DNA of 7,841 nucleotides, taken from contig CAKRAY010000064.1 in the NCBI GenBank assembly GCA_934296355.1, forward strand, positions 1 to 7,841, in the 5' to 3' direction. Under the pieces are notes generated by a model. That model ran no database searches and had not been told where the DNA came from. It saw nothing but the letters and a program-made list of their open reading frames with translations. This document shows, in pieces, positions 1-6,728 of this stretch. This DNA comes from an uncultured Clostridia bacterium. Lineage in GTDB: Bacteria; Bacillota; Clostridia; Christensenellales; DTU072. The number at the start of each line of letters is the position of its first letter. Within the stretch, counting starts at the first letter, position 1. The position numbers and the translations under genes were made by a program.

Positions 1-3000
1 ACTTACCCCGCCGTTAAGTGAGTGCGTGAATACTCTCGAGCCCGTTGAATTTATTTCGCTGGTTTGCGCCGCTCTCGAATAAGCGAACAGCGTGTCAAAG
101 TAATTAAAGCGCGCTTCTTCGATTCTCGCTTCGTCCGCTTTATTTACCATTTGCGACGGAGAAGCGTTGCTTGCGCCTTGCGCCTTCGCCTTTACGTTAA
201 TTATAAGCACCGCTTGGCGGGATTCCATTTGTTCTCTTACCGCGACGGTGGCTTTACCCTCTTTCATCGCGACGATAATACCTTGGTCTACGGTAACCAC
301 TTTGTCGTTTGAGGTACTCCAAACGAGGTGTTTCAGATAATCTTTATTCGAATCGGTATATTTATCGGTCGTAGACAAATATTGAACGAGGTCGACTACG
401 TCGCCTTCTTCCACCGTCAATATTACGAGGTCGATACCGTCTTTTTCGCCGCTCTTAGTGAACTTAAACTCTCCGTCCGTGCCGGGAAGTTGGCAAAGGA
501 AAATGTTGGAGTTAAGCGCGTAATCGTCGATAGAGAACGCCAGACTGCTGCTGATTATCGCGTCGTCGTAAATATCGTCCAAGTAATCGGTTATTTCGAA
601 TCTTACCTTGGTATCCTTACCCTTTTCGCTGTATACGGGTATGGGGTTCTCGGTAAGCGTGGTATAACTCGAAGAGGACGTGAAGAGTATCGGCGTTATC
701 GATTGTACGTAATGATTGTCGTACACCGTCATCGTCAGATAGTAACGGTCTTTCTTTAACGTCTTGTCGTATATCTTTTCGTATTCGACGTCCTTGATTA
801 TCGGCGCTTCGTCGTCCATATAGAAGTCGAACGAGAAACCGTTACGAACGTTGCTCTTTTCTCCGCCGTCGCCGTAGTCGATTTTTCCTACCATTTTGAA
901 CTCGTATTGTCTGTTGTTGATTAAACCGAGCGTTTGCGATTTAATTTTTTCGAACTGATAATAAGGTATAGGCGTACCGCCCGAAGAATGGGCTTTCGCG
1001 GCGTCGTAATCTACGTATCTATACACTTCTTCGCCGGTAACTTTGTCGGTAATCGTGAAAGTCATCGTTTTGGCGTTACGAAGTAAGCCCGCGTAAACCG
1101 AGCCGATACCGTCTATCGTACCTAAAATGTTGGATAAAGCGATATGGTCGCGAGAAGCGGGAATAGCGTCGTACTTATCCGTGTCTATCGTATAGAGATA
1201 CGTTCCGAGCGGAATTATGTAGTTATAGTAATAAGAACCGTACGGCGTGGTCGCGTAGTAATCCGCTTTCAGTTTGTCTTCGTCGTCTATGGCGTTGTTG
1301 TGCGCTTCCGATTCCACTTCGTAATAAGTCTTATCGAAAAGCGGCGCTTCCGTCCAATCGCCGTAGAACGCCAGGAACGGAACGTTAAGTTGTACGGTAT
1401 CGCTGTTTTCTAAGGGTAGAAGTTTTACGAAACCTTCAACGTACATACCGTAAATAAACTTGGAGTCGATGTATTTCTTATCCGCGTCGGTAAGGGTATA
1501 AACGATTCTTACCGTCGCTTTCTTGCCCGGTTCCACGGTAATTACGCCGCCCTCTAAACTCGCGCCCTCGCCCGAAACAAGTTCGGGAGCCGCTTTGCCT
1601 TCGAGAATATAGGGCGTTTCCGCAACGAACGTTTCGTCGGAAGAAGAAACGCTTTCGGTCATTCCCACAAAGTCGAACTTATAACTCACGCTCTCTTCGG
1701 AGAAGTTTTCTACGTTGAACTTCATCGTATAAACGCCGCTTCTCGCCGGGTCGTCGCCGAGTTCGAGTTTCGGTCTGTCGCTTCCGTCTACCGACAGGTA
1801 TGCCTTCGTCGACACGACGTTACGCATGCTCGCAAGTCCCGCGCCTTGCTTTCTCGGAGAGTAAGGATTACCCTCTTCGTTCCTTATAATAGTCGCGGTG
1901 GACATCAGTAACTGATTGGCGAGGGAGTTTATCTCCGACCAGGTCTTTTCTGGATATTTGTCTTTCAAATAGGAACGGATAAGCACCACTATGCCGCAAA
2001 GATTGGGCGTAGCCATGGACGTTCCGCTGAGTTCGTCGTATTGTCCGTTCGGTACGGCGGAACGAATATTGCCGCCGTGCGCGGTGATTTCGGGCTTTAA
2101 TTTAAGGTCGCCCGTGGGTCCCCAACTCGAAAAGTCGGACATAAACGGACCCGCTTGATACTTGTTAAAGTCGAAAGCCATTGTTCCGACCGCTTTGGTT
2201 GCCAGTTCCGTACCGTCGGATTTGCTTATCGACATCGTGGGGATATGCTCCGTCTTACCCATAGACATAAGTATATCGCCGTCGATATTGTTATATATGA
2301 TACAAGCGATTGCGCCCGCGTTTTTCGCGTTCATCGCCTTTTCTTCGAAAGAGTTGTTACCGCGCTTAACCAAAGCGATTTTGCCCTTGACGTCGATGCT
2401 GTCAAAGTTGATTTTCATTCCCACGCCGGGAACGGTAACGTATTGAAGCGTTACTTCCTTGGAAAGTTGTTCGTCGGTATAACCGTTTTTCTTTAACGAT
2501 TCGAATAATTCCTTATAAAAATCGTTTTCGTCGCCGGAAATCGAGCTGGATTCTTTATAGAAGAAAGTCTTTTCTCCGTTCGCGACGATATATCTGCTCT
2601 TGGTACCGCTGATTGAAGCGACGCTTAAAGCCGCTTTGTAAGTGGACGGCGAGCCTACGGTACCGGAATCTGGATTGGTAACTTTATTCGTGTTGCCTTG
2701 CGCTCCGCCGAAGCCCGCGCTGTAATCGTTGCTTGCCGCTACGATAAGGCTGATTCCCGATTCGCCGATACTGTCGTATACCGCGTTGATGTGTTCGTCG
2801 TCGCCCTCTCTCGAGAAACCGCAAGAAGTGCCGAGCGACATGTTTATCGCGTCTACGTTAAGTAAAACCGCGTCTTCGAGCGCAGCCAAAATAACTTCGG
2901 TCTTACCGCCCGAATCGAGGTCGGGGAAAACTTTCATTAAAACGAGTTGCGTGTCTACCGCGATACCGGTTATTTCGCTGTCGTTACCGCCGATAATGCC

Positions 3001-3963
3001 CGCCACGTGCGTGCCGTGCTCCGAATCGTACGGGAATACGTCGTAATCTTTATCCGCGTAATCGTAAGCGAACGGAATCTTCTTGCTTACGTAAACTTTG
3101 TATAGTTCGAGGTTGGACGTAAAACTCTTCGCGTTAGTGTCCTTTTCGAGGAACGCGGCGATATCTTTTTCTTGTAACAAAAGTTCGCTGTCGGCGCAAT
3201 TCGGGTCGGTCGTGAATACCGTATGCGAACAGTCGAAACCGGAGTCGAGTACCGCTACCGCCGTGCCTTTGCCGGTAATTTTATTGCCGTCGCTGTCAAT
3301 CGCGCTGCTCGAATCGTAAATACCCGTAGGATAAATCTCTACGTCGTTAATTATCGCCGAGGCGTCGCCCTTAGCCGCTTTCGGTTGATTGTAAGTGTCC
3401 GAAAGCATCGTGTAACTTACGCCCGAAACGTTTTCTATTTTGTCCACGTTCGCGTACGCCGTTTGTAACGCCAAACCGTTCATAACCGTGTTATAAACGT
3501 ACTCTACGGTCGCTTCTATGCCTTTATCTTCGAGTTTCGCGATAAAATCTTCTTGTTCCGCTCGAATTGCGGCGATTTGCTCTTTACCCGTCGCGCTTTC
3601 CGCAAACTCCGCTACGCTACTGTACGCGTTCGAGTACTCTTCGTTATAGAGTTTGGTAAGCGATTTGTTTTTGAGCGCAACCATAACCACGACTTTATCG
3701 TCCGCTTTATACCCGCCGTTTTGTTTGAGGTATTCCGCTTTAATTTGCGACATCGCCTGTTCTTGAGTGAACTTATACTCGCTCTTTATGAGTCTGAGTT
3801 GTCCGGAACCGCCGTTTGCCACGTCGGACGAACCGTTCGATTTGTTGTTACCCGGCGCGCTTCCGTTGCCGGACTGAATTCTTTCAGCACACGAGCAACA
3901 CGCCAATGCAATGAGCAAAATCGTCGCGATTACCGAAAATAATACAAATATTCTTTTCTTCAT
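1..3963 (-). CDS. Large secreted subtilisin-family (S8) serine protease, lactocepin/C5a-peptidase-like, 3'-partial
   Basis: The frame is open for all 1,321 codons from the ATG to the left edge with no stop, so the C-terminus is missing. Domains in order: signal sequence (MKKR, hydrophobic 5-21, then C22, C23 and C25, a possible but imperfect lipobox); Gly/Ser/Asn-rich linker (31-54); I9-type propeptide/chaperone (about 90-190); S8 catalytic domain. The triad is D240 in VLDSGFD, H316 in HGTHVAG and S649 in SGTSMATP, with oxyanion N412 in VAASND, so it should be active. A PA domain (about 500-590; KGKIALVKRGNNSF) is inserted between N412 and S649, as in lactocepins and C5a peptidases. Fn3-like beta-sandwich sequence follows (about 750-825), then further probable beta modules and a Big_2-like Ig domain (about 1180-1262, around W1215). 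It acts outside the cell on proteins and would supply peptides to the adjacent Opp importer. Any C-terminal cell-wall anchor lies beyond the window. The true substrate is unknown. Confidence 0.95.
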   Translation of the reverse strand, partial: MKKRIFVLFSVIATILLIALACCSCAERIQSGNGSAPGNNKSNGSSDVANGGSGQLRLIKSEYKFTQEQAMSQIKAEYLKQNGGYKADDKVVVMVALKNKSLTKLYNEEYSNAYSSVAEFAESATGKEQIAAIRAEQEDFIAKLEDKGIEATVEYVYNTVMNGLALQTAYANVDKIENVSGVSYTMLSDTYNQPKAAKGDASAIINDVEIYPTGIYDSSSAIDSDGNKITGKGTAVAVLDSGFDCSHTVFTTDPNCADSELLLQEKDIAAFLEKDTNAKSFTSNLELYKVYVSKKIPFAYDYADKDYDVFPYDSEHGTHVAGIIGGNDSEITGIAVDTQLVLMKVFPDLDSGGKTEVILAALEDAVLLNVDAINMSLGTSCGFSREGDDEHINAVYDSIGESGISLIVAASNDYSAGFGGAQGNTNKVTNPDSGTVGSPSTYKAALSVASISGTKSRYIVANGEKTFFYKESSSISGDENDFYKELFESLKKNGYTDEQLSKEVTLQYVTVPGVGMKINFDSIDVKGKIALVKRGNNSFEEKAMNAKNAGAIACIIYNNIDGDILMSMGKTEHIPTMSISKSDGTELATKAVGTMAFDFNKYQAGPFMSDFSSWGPTGDLKLKPEITAHGGNIRSAVPNGQYDELSGTSMATPNLCGIVVLIRSYLKDKYPEKTWSEINSLANQLLMSTATIIRNEEGNPYSPRKQGAGLASMRNVVSTKAYLSVDGSDRPKLELGDDPARSGVYTMKFNVENFSEESVSYKFDFVGMTESVSSSDETFVAETPYILEGKAAPELVSGEGASLEGGVITVEPGKKATVRIVYTLTDADKKYIDSKFIYGMYVEGFVKLLPLENSDTVQLNVPFLAFYGDWTEAPLFDKTYYEVESEAHNNAIDDEDKLKADYYATTPYGSYYYNYIIPLGTYLYTIDTDKYDAIPASRDHIALSNILGTIDGIGSVYAGLLRNAKTMTFTITDKVTGEEVYRYVDYDAAKAHSSGGTPIPYYQFEKIKSQTLGLINNRQYEFKMVGKIDYGDGGEKSNVRNGFSFDFYMDDEAPIIKDVEYEKIYDKTLKKDRYYLTMTVYDNHYVQSITPILFTSSSSYTTLTENPIPVYSEKGKDTKVRFEITDYLDDIYDDAIISSSLAFSIDDYALNSNIFLCQLPGTDGEFKFTKSGEKDGIDLVILTVEEGDVVDLVQYLSTTDKYTDSNKDYLKHLVWSTSNDKVVTVDQGIIVAMKEGKATVAVREQMESRQAVLIINVKAKAQGASNASPSQMVNKADEARIEEARFNYFDTLFAYSRAAQTSEINSTGSRVFTHSLNGGVS

Positions 3964-3968
3964 AAGCA

Positions 3969-3974
3969 CCTTCT
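3969..3974 (-). promoter_or_regulatory. Shine-Dalgarno site of the S8 protease gene
   Basis: AGAAGG on the minus strand, five bases before the ATG at 3963. It occupies nearly the whole 13-bp gap after the small gene, leaving no room for a separate promoter or terminator. Confidence 0.7.
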
Positions 3975-3976
3975 AT

Positions 3977-4219
3977 TTATTTTAACCAAAAGTATAACGC
4001 AACCGCTACCACCGTGAAACACGCTATCACTCCGAAAAGTATCGGCGCGTAAACCTGGAACGCGGCGCGAATTGCCGCCGTTTTTTCCTTGAAAGTAACT
4101 TTCGTACCTTCAGCGGTCTTGTTACGATCGTTCCGTACGCTCGCGCGCTTCATTTGCTCGGGCGAGCCTACGTTCGTCATATCGTAAATCGTTCTGCCGT
4201 CGTCAACGAACTTCCTCAC
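3977..4219 (-). CDS. Small tail-anchored membrane protein of unknown function, coupled to oppF
   Basis: An 80-residue protein starting at a GTG that overlaps the oppF TGA (GTGA), with GAGGGG five bases upstream, so translation is probably coupled to oppF. The N-terminal half is soluble, charged and likely cytoplasmic. It begins MRKFVDDGRTIYDMTNVGSP, where the DDGRTI-x-DM core resembles (from memory, not a search) a motif near the start of small uncharacterised Firmicutes membrane proteins. Residues about 54-79 (from FQVYAPILFG to ALYFWL) form one hydrophobic helix, with only K80 after it, giving a tail-anchored topology. No enzymatic motif or cysteine pair is present. The position between oppF and a secreted protease gene suggests a role tied to the transporter or to protease export, but no function can be assigned. 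That it is a real gene is well supported by overlap, ribosome site and composition. Confidence 0.85.
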   Translation of the reverse strand: MRKFVDDGRTIYDMTNVGSPEQMKRASVRNDRNKTAEGTKVTFKEKTAAIRAAFQVYAPILFGVIACFTVVAVALYFWLK

Positions 4220-5535
4220 TTGTTCCCCTCTTCGTTACGTTTTTCGTCTTCGTTACAAGATTTCTTGTTTACTTTTTGCTTTAACTTTTTTATTAAAGAC
4301 TTCGTTTTTTCGTTTATCTTTTCGATTAACGCCTTGGTCTTTTCGCTCAGTTTTTTAGCGAAAGTCTTTATCTTTTCGCCGACTTTCACGAAAAAGTCGG
4401 TCATAACCTTTTTGAAAGTCTTCTTTTGCTTTTTCGCCTCTTCCTCGGCGCGTTCTTTCGCCAAAATCTCTTCGTACTCGGCGTCGTACTTGGAAAGATT
4501 GTCCATAATCTCTCTGTTATACAAGTGACACGCCACTCTATGACCCGGTTTTACCTCGATTTGTTCGGGTTGCATGTACTTACAAACGTTCATACATTCC
4601 GAGCAACGCGTATGGAATTTACAGCCCTTCGGCGGATTGGCGGGCGAAGGTATATCGCCTTTTAAGATAATTCTCTCGGTTTTTACGCTCGGGTCGGGAA
4701 TGGGTACCGCGCTGAAAAGCGCCTTGGTATACGGATGCAACGGATTGGCGAAAAGTTCGTCCGTGTCGCCCGTTTCCATCATGTTGCCGAGGTACATTAC
4801 GAGAATGTCGTCCGTTATGTACTTTACTACCGACAAGTCGTGCGAGATAAACAAATACGTCAGTCCGAGCGTGTTTTGCAACTCTTTCAAAAGATTGATT
4901 ATCTGCGCCTGAATACTCACGTCGAGCGCGGAAACGGGTTCGTCGCAAATTACCAGTTTCGGTTTTACCGCAAGCGCTCTCGCTATGCAAATACGCTGTC
5001 TTTGTCCGCCGCTGAACTCGTGGGGGTATCTGTCGTAATACTGCATTTGCAGTCCGCATTTACGCATTATGTCCCTTACGTACTCCCTAACTTCGGTTTT
5101 CGGTACTATTTTATGCACTTTAACCGCTTCGGCAATGATGTTGCCGACCGTCATTCTGGGCGGCAAACTCGAATACGGGTCTTGGAACACGAGTTGCATT
5201 TGCGTTCTGTATTTACGCATTTTTCTCTTGGGAAGTTTGGTAATATCGTTCCCGTCGAAAACTATTTTTCCGCCGTCCGCGTCGTAAAGTTTCAATATCG
5301 TACGGCCGAGCGTAGTTTTTCCGCAACCGGATTCGCCTACCACGCCGAGCGTTTTACCTTTCTTGACGGTAAAGGAAACGTCGTCCACCGCTTTAAGCGA
5401 ACGTATGGGTTTTCCGAAAAGATTGGTTTCTATCGGAAAGTATTTTTTCAGTCCTTCTACGCGAAGAATTACTTCGTCGGAAACGTCGGTTTCCAAAGCG
5501 ATTTCTTCGCTCATTGTCCTTTTTTCTTCGCTCAC
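4216..5535 (-). CDS. oppF: Oligopeptide ABC transporter ATP-binding protein OppF with a lysine-rich C-terminal extension
   Basis: Second ATPase of the peptide importer, 439 residues from the chosen GTG start. Motifs: Walker A GESGCGKT (67-74), Q-loop Q118 in FQDPYSSLPP, signature FSGGQRQR (174-181), Walker B with D198 and E199, SALD D-loop, and switch H232 in ISHDLSV. The family C-terminal region follows, with NPLHPYT and cysteines C305, C311, C314, C318 and C336 (candidate Fe-S ligands). FQDPYSSL and SGGQRQR are typical of OppF/DppF. Normal family members end soon after the ACHLY motif (about residue 339). Here about 100 residues follow, acidic/mixed at first (YDAEYEEILAKERAEEEAKK), then strongly lysine-rich with three 11-residue repeats. 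The GTG start overlaps the oppD TGA (GTGA) and has GGAGG 10 bases upstream. An ATG at 5514 would remove seven residues. The open frame extends back to 5637, but those starts would overlap oppD by over 100 bp and encode unrelated arginine-rich sequence. The TGA stop overlaps the next gene. Confidence 0.94.
   Translation of the reverse strand: MSEEKRTMSEEIALETDVSDEVILRVEGLKKYFPIETNLFGKPIRSLKAVDDVSFTVKKGKTLGVVGESGCGKTTLGRTILKLYDADGGKIVFDGNDITKLPKRKMRKYRTQMQLVFQDPYSSLPPRMTVGNIIAEAVKVHKIVPKTEVREYVRDIMRKCGLQMQYYDRYPHEFSGGQRQRICIARALAVKPKLVICDEPVSALDVSIQAQIINLLKELQNTLGLTYLFISHDLSVVKYITDDILVMYLGNMMETGDTDELFANPLHPYTKALFSAVPIPDPSVKTERIILKGDIPSPANPPKGCKFHTRCSECMNVCKYMQPEQIEVKPGHRVACHLYNREIMDNLSKYDAEYEEILAKERAEEEAKKQKKTFKKVMTDFFVKVGEKIKTFAKKLSEKTKALIEKINEKTKSLIKKLKQKVNKKSCNEDEKRNEEGNK
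4225..4230 (-). promoter_or_regulatory. Shine-Dalgarno site of the small membrane-protein gene
   Basis: GAGGGG on the minus strand, five bases before the GTG at 4219, embedded in the last codons of oppF. The strong site at ideal spacing is the main evidence that this short GTG-initiated gene is translated. Confidence 0.7.
4282..4380 (-). repeat. Three tandem 33-bp units coding 11-residue amphipathic repeats in the OppF tail
   Basis: Within the OppF extension, residues 386-418 read as three aligned 11-mers: GEKIKTFAKKL, SEKTKALIEKI and NEKTKSLIKKL. The consensus is x-E-K-[IT]-K-[TAS]-[FL]-[AI]-[KE]-K-[LI], with a weaker fourth copy just before (KKVMTDFFVKV). The DNA units (4348-4380, 4315-4347, 4282-4314) share a xxCGAAAAxAxxAAG beginning on the minus strand, which suggests tandem duplication. 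Eleven-residue periodicity with EKTK-like cores is the pattern of lipid-binding amphipathic helices in synuclein/LEA/apolipoprotein-type proteins; that functional parallel is inference. Confidence 0.7.
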
Positions 5536-6713
5536 TTTTGTTCTTCCTCCGTTCCGTCGGATTTGTCGTCGTACAGGTAGCACGAAACGTAGTGCGTGTC
5601 GCTTACCTTTATCTCGGGCGGGTAACCGCCTTCGCATTTAGCGCAACACTTGTCGCATCTGTTCTTAAAATAGCACGCGTCGGGCAAATTGATAGGGTTC
5701 GGCACTTGTCCGGGTATCGAGTACAAAGGCTCGCTCGAAGACGAAGTGATGAGCGGTTTGCTCTTCTGCAATCCCATCGTGTACGGGTGTAACGGGTTAT
5801 GGAATATTTCCGACGCCGTACCTTTTTCGATAACTTTACCCGCGTACATTACGACTACTTCGTCAGCCATTTCGGCGATAACGCCGAGGTCGTGCGTGAT
5901 AAGCATTATCGAACAGCCTTGTTCTTGCTGTAATTTCTTCAAAAGTTCGAGTATTTGCGCTTGTATGGTAACGTCGAGCGCGGTGGTAGGTTCGTCCGCG
6001 ATGATAAGTTTCGGGTCGCCTACGAGCGCCATCGCTATCATAACTCTTTGTCGCATACCGCCCGACAGTTCGTGCGGATAACTCTTATAGACGTGTTCGG
6101 GCATCGCGATACCGACTTTTTTCAGCATATCGATACTGCAATTCTTAGCGTCCTCTTTGGATATTTCCGGGTTATGGGTAAAACTTACTTCGTCGAGTTG
6201 GTTTCCCACCGTAAATACCGGGTTAAGACTCGTCATAGGCTCTTGGAAAATCATGGTTATGTCTTTTCCGCGTACCTTGTACATTTCGACAGTGGGCATT
6301 TTCGCGATATCGTAAGCGATTTTTTTACCTTCCTCGTCCTTGCCGAGTTCGTCCGAGTTAAAGCGTATTTGTCCGCCGACGATTTGCCCTTGCGGCGCTT
6401 GCACGAGTTGCATTACCGAAAGCGAAGTAACGCTTTTGCCGCAACCCGACTCGCCCACTACGCCGACTATCTTCTTTTTGGGAATATCGAACGAAACCCC
6501 GTTTACCGATTGCACCGTACCGTTGTCGGTAAAGAACACGGTATGTAAGTCGTCTATTTCTATTATATTGTTCTCGTCGCGCATACGAACGGTATACTCC
6601 GAGGCGTCGCGTTTATGCTTTTTGAGTTTTTCGTAATAACGCATTTGCCTGTTGTTATACTTAAGTATTTTGCGGCTTTCTCTTATCGATATATAATTTC
6701 CGTTTTTCTTCAT
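5532..6713 (-). CDS. oppD: Oligopeptide ABC transporter ATP-binding protein OppD
   Basis: Cytoplasmic ATPase that pairs with OppF to power peptide import. The 393-residue protein shows every nucleotide-binding element: Walker A GESGCGKS (87-94), Q-loop Q157 in FQEPMTSLNP, ABC signature LSGGMRQR (216-223), Walker B LIIADE (236-241) with catalytic E241, D-loop TALD (244-247) and switch H274. After this comes the C-terminal oligopeptide-transporter region with HNPLHPYT and a cysteine cluster C347, C353, C356, C357, C360 and C378. Such cysteines bind a [4Fe-4S] cluster in characterised OppD/DppD proteins. MTSLNP and GGMRQR favour OppD over OppF. The start is the ATG with AGAGG 8 bases upstream. 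This gives an unusual basic N-terminal extension of about 43 residues before the usual DENNIIEIDDL beginning; an internal ATG at 6584 is the alternative. The TGA stop overlaps the GTG start of oppF. Confidence 0.95.
   Translation of the reverse strand: MKKNGNYISIRESRKILKYNNRQMRYYEKLKKHKRDASEYTVRMRDENNIIEIDDLHTVFFTDNGTVQSVNGVSFDIPKKKIVGVVGESGCGKSVTSLSVMQLVQAPQGQIVGGQIRFNSDELGKDEEGKKIAYDIAKMPTVEMYKVRGKDITMIFQEPMTSLNPVFTVGNQLDEVSFTHNPEISKEDAKNCSIDMLKKVGIAMPEHVYKSYPHELSGGMRQRVMIAMALVGDPKLIIADEPTTALDVTIQAQILELLKKLQQEQGCSIMLITHDLGVIAEMADEVVVMYAGKVIEKGTASEIFHNPLHPYTMGLQKSKPLITSSSSEPLYSIPGQVPNPINLPDACYFKNRCDKCCAKCEGGYPPEIKVSDTHYVSCYLYDDKSDGTEEEQK
5546..5550 (-). promoter_or_regulatory. Shine-Dalgarno site of oppF, inside the end of oppD
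   Basis: GGAGG on the minus strand, 10 bases before the GTG at 5535. It favours the GTGA-overlap start over the in-frame ATG at 5514, which has only an AGG three bases upstream. Confidence 0.55.
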
Positions 6714-6721
6714 ATCGTCAA

Positions 6722-6726
6722 CCTCT
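6722..6726 (-). promoter_or_regulatory. Shine-Dalgarno site of oppD
   Basis: AGAGG on the minus strand, 8 bases before the ATG at 6713, lying in the 15-bp oppC-oppD gap. It supports the upstream start of oppD over the internal ATG at 6584, whose nearest purine-rich site (GGAG) is about 12 bases away. Confidence 0.7.
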
Positions 6727-6728
6727 GA

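Noticed and set aside
2200..2480. Possible gene fusion or insertion inside the protease catalytic domain
   Set aside because: The extra segment between N412 and S649 is a PA domain in the position normal for the lactocepin/C5a-peptidase group, in frame and with the same base use as its surroundings.
3964..3976. Terminator or promoter between the small gene and the protease
   Set aside because: The gap is only 13 bp, is mostly the ribosome site, and has no inverted repeat or T-run.
4619..5059. A 146-codon minus-strand frame inside oppF in another frame
   Set aside because: It overlaps conserved OppF motifs entirely, is arginine/threonine-rich with no family resemblance, and has no supporting context. 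It is a shadow of the real frame.
4735..5580. A 281-codon open frame on the plus strand opposite oppF
   Set aside because: It is antisense to an ATPase with complete motifs, and its translation (rich in Arg, Tyr, Phe and Val) has no recognisable domain. It stays open because the real gene rarely uses codons whose complements are stops. The same holds for plus-strand frames at 5955-6548, 328-759, 3553-3942 and others.
5536..5637. Upstream extension of oppF to a start at 5637
   Set aside because: It would add 34 arginine-rich residues and overlap oppD by over 100 bp, while GTG at 5535 has a GGAGG site and the usual 4-bp overlap.
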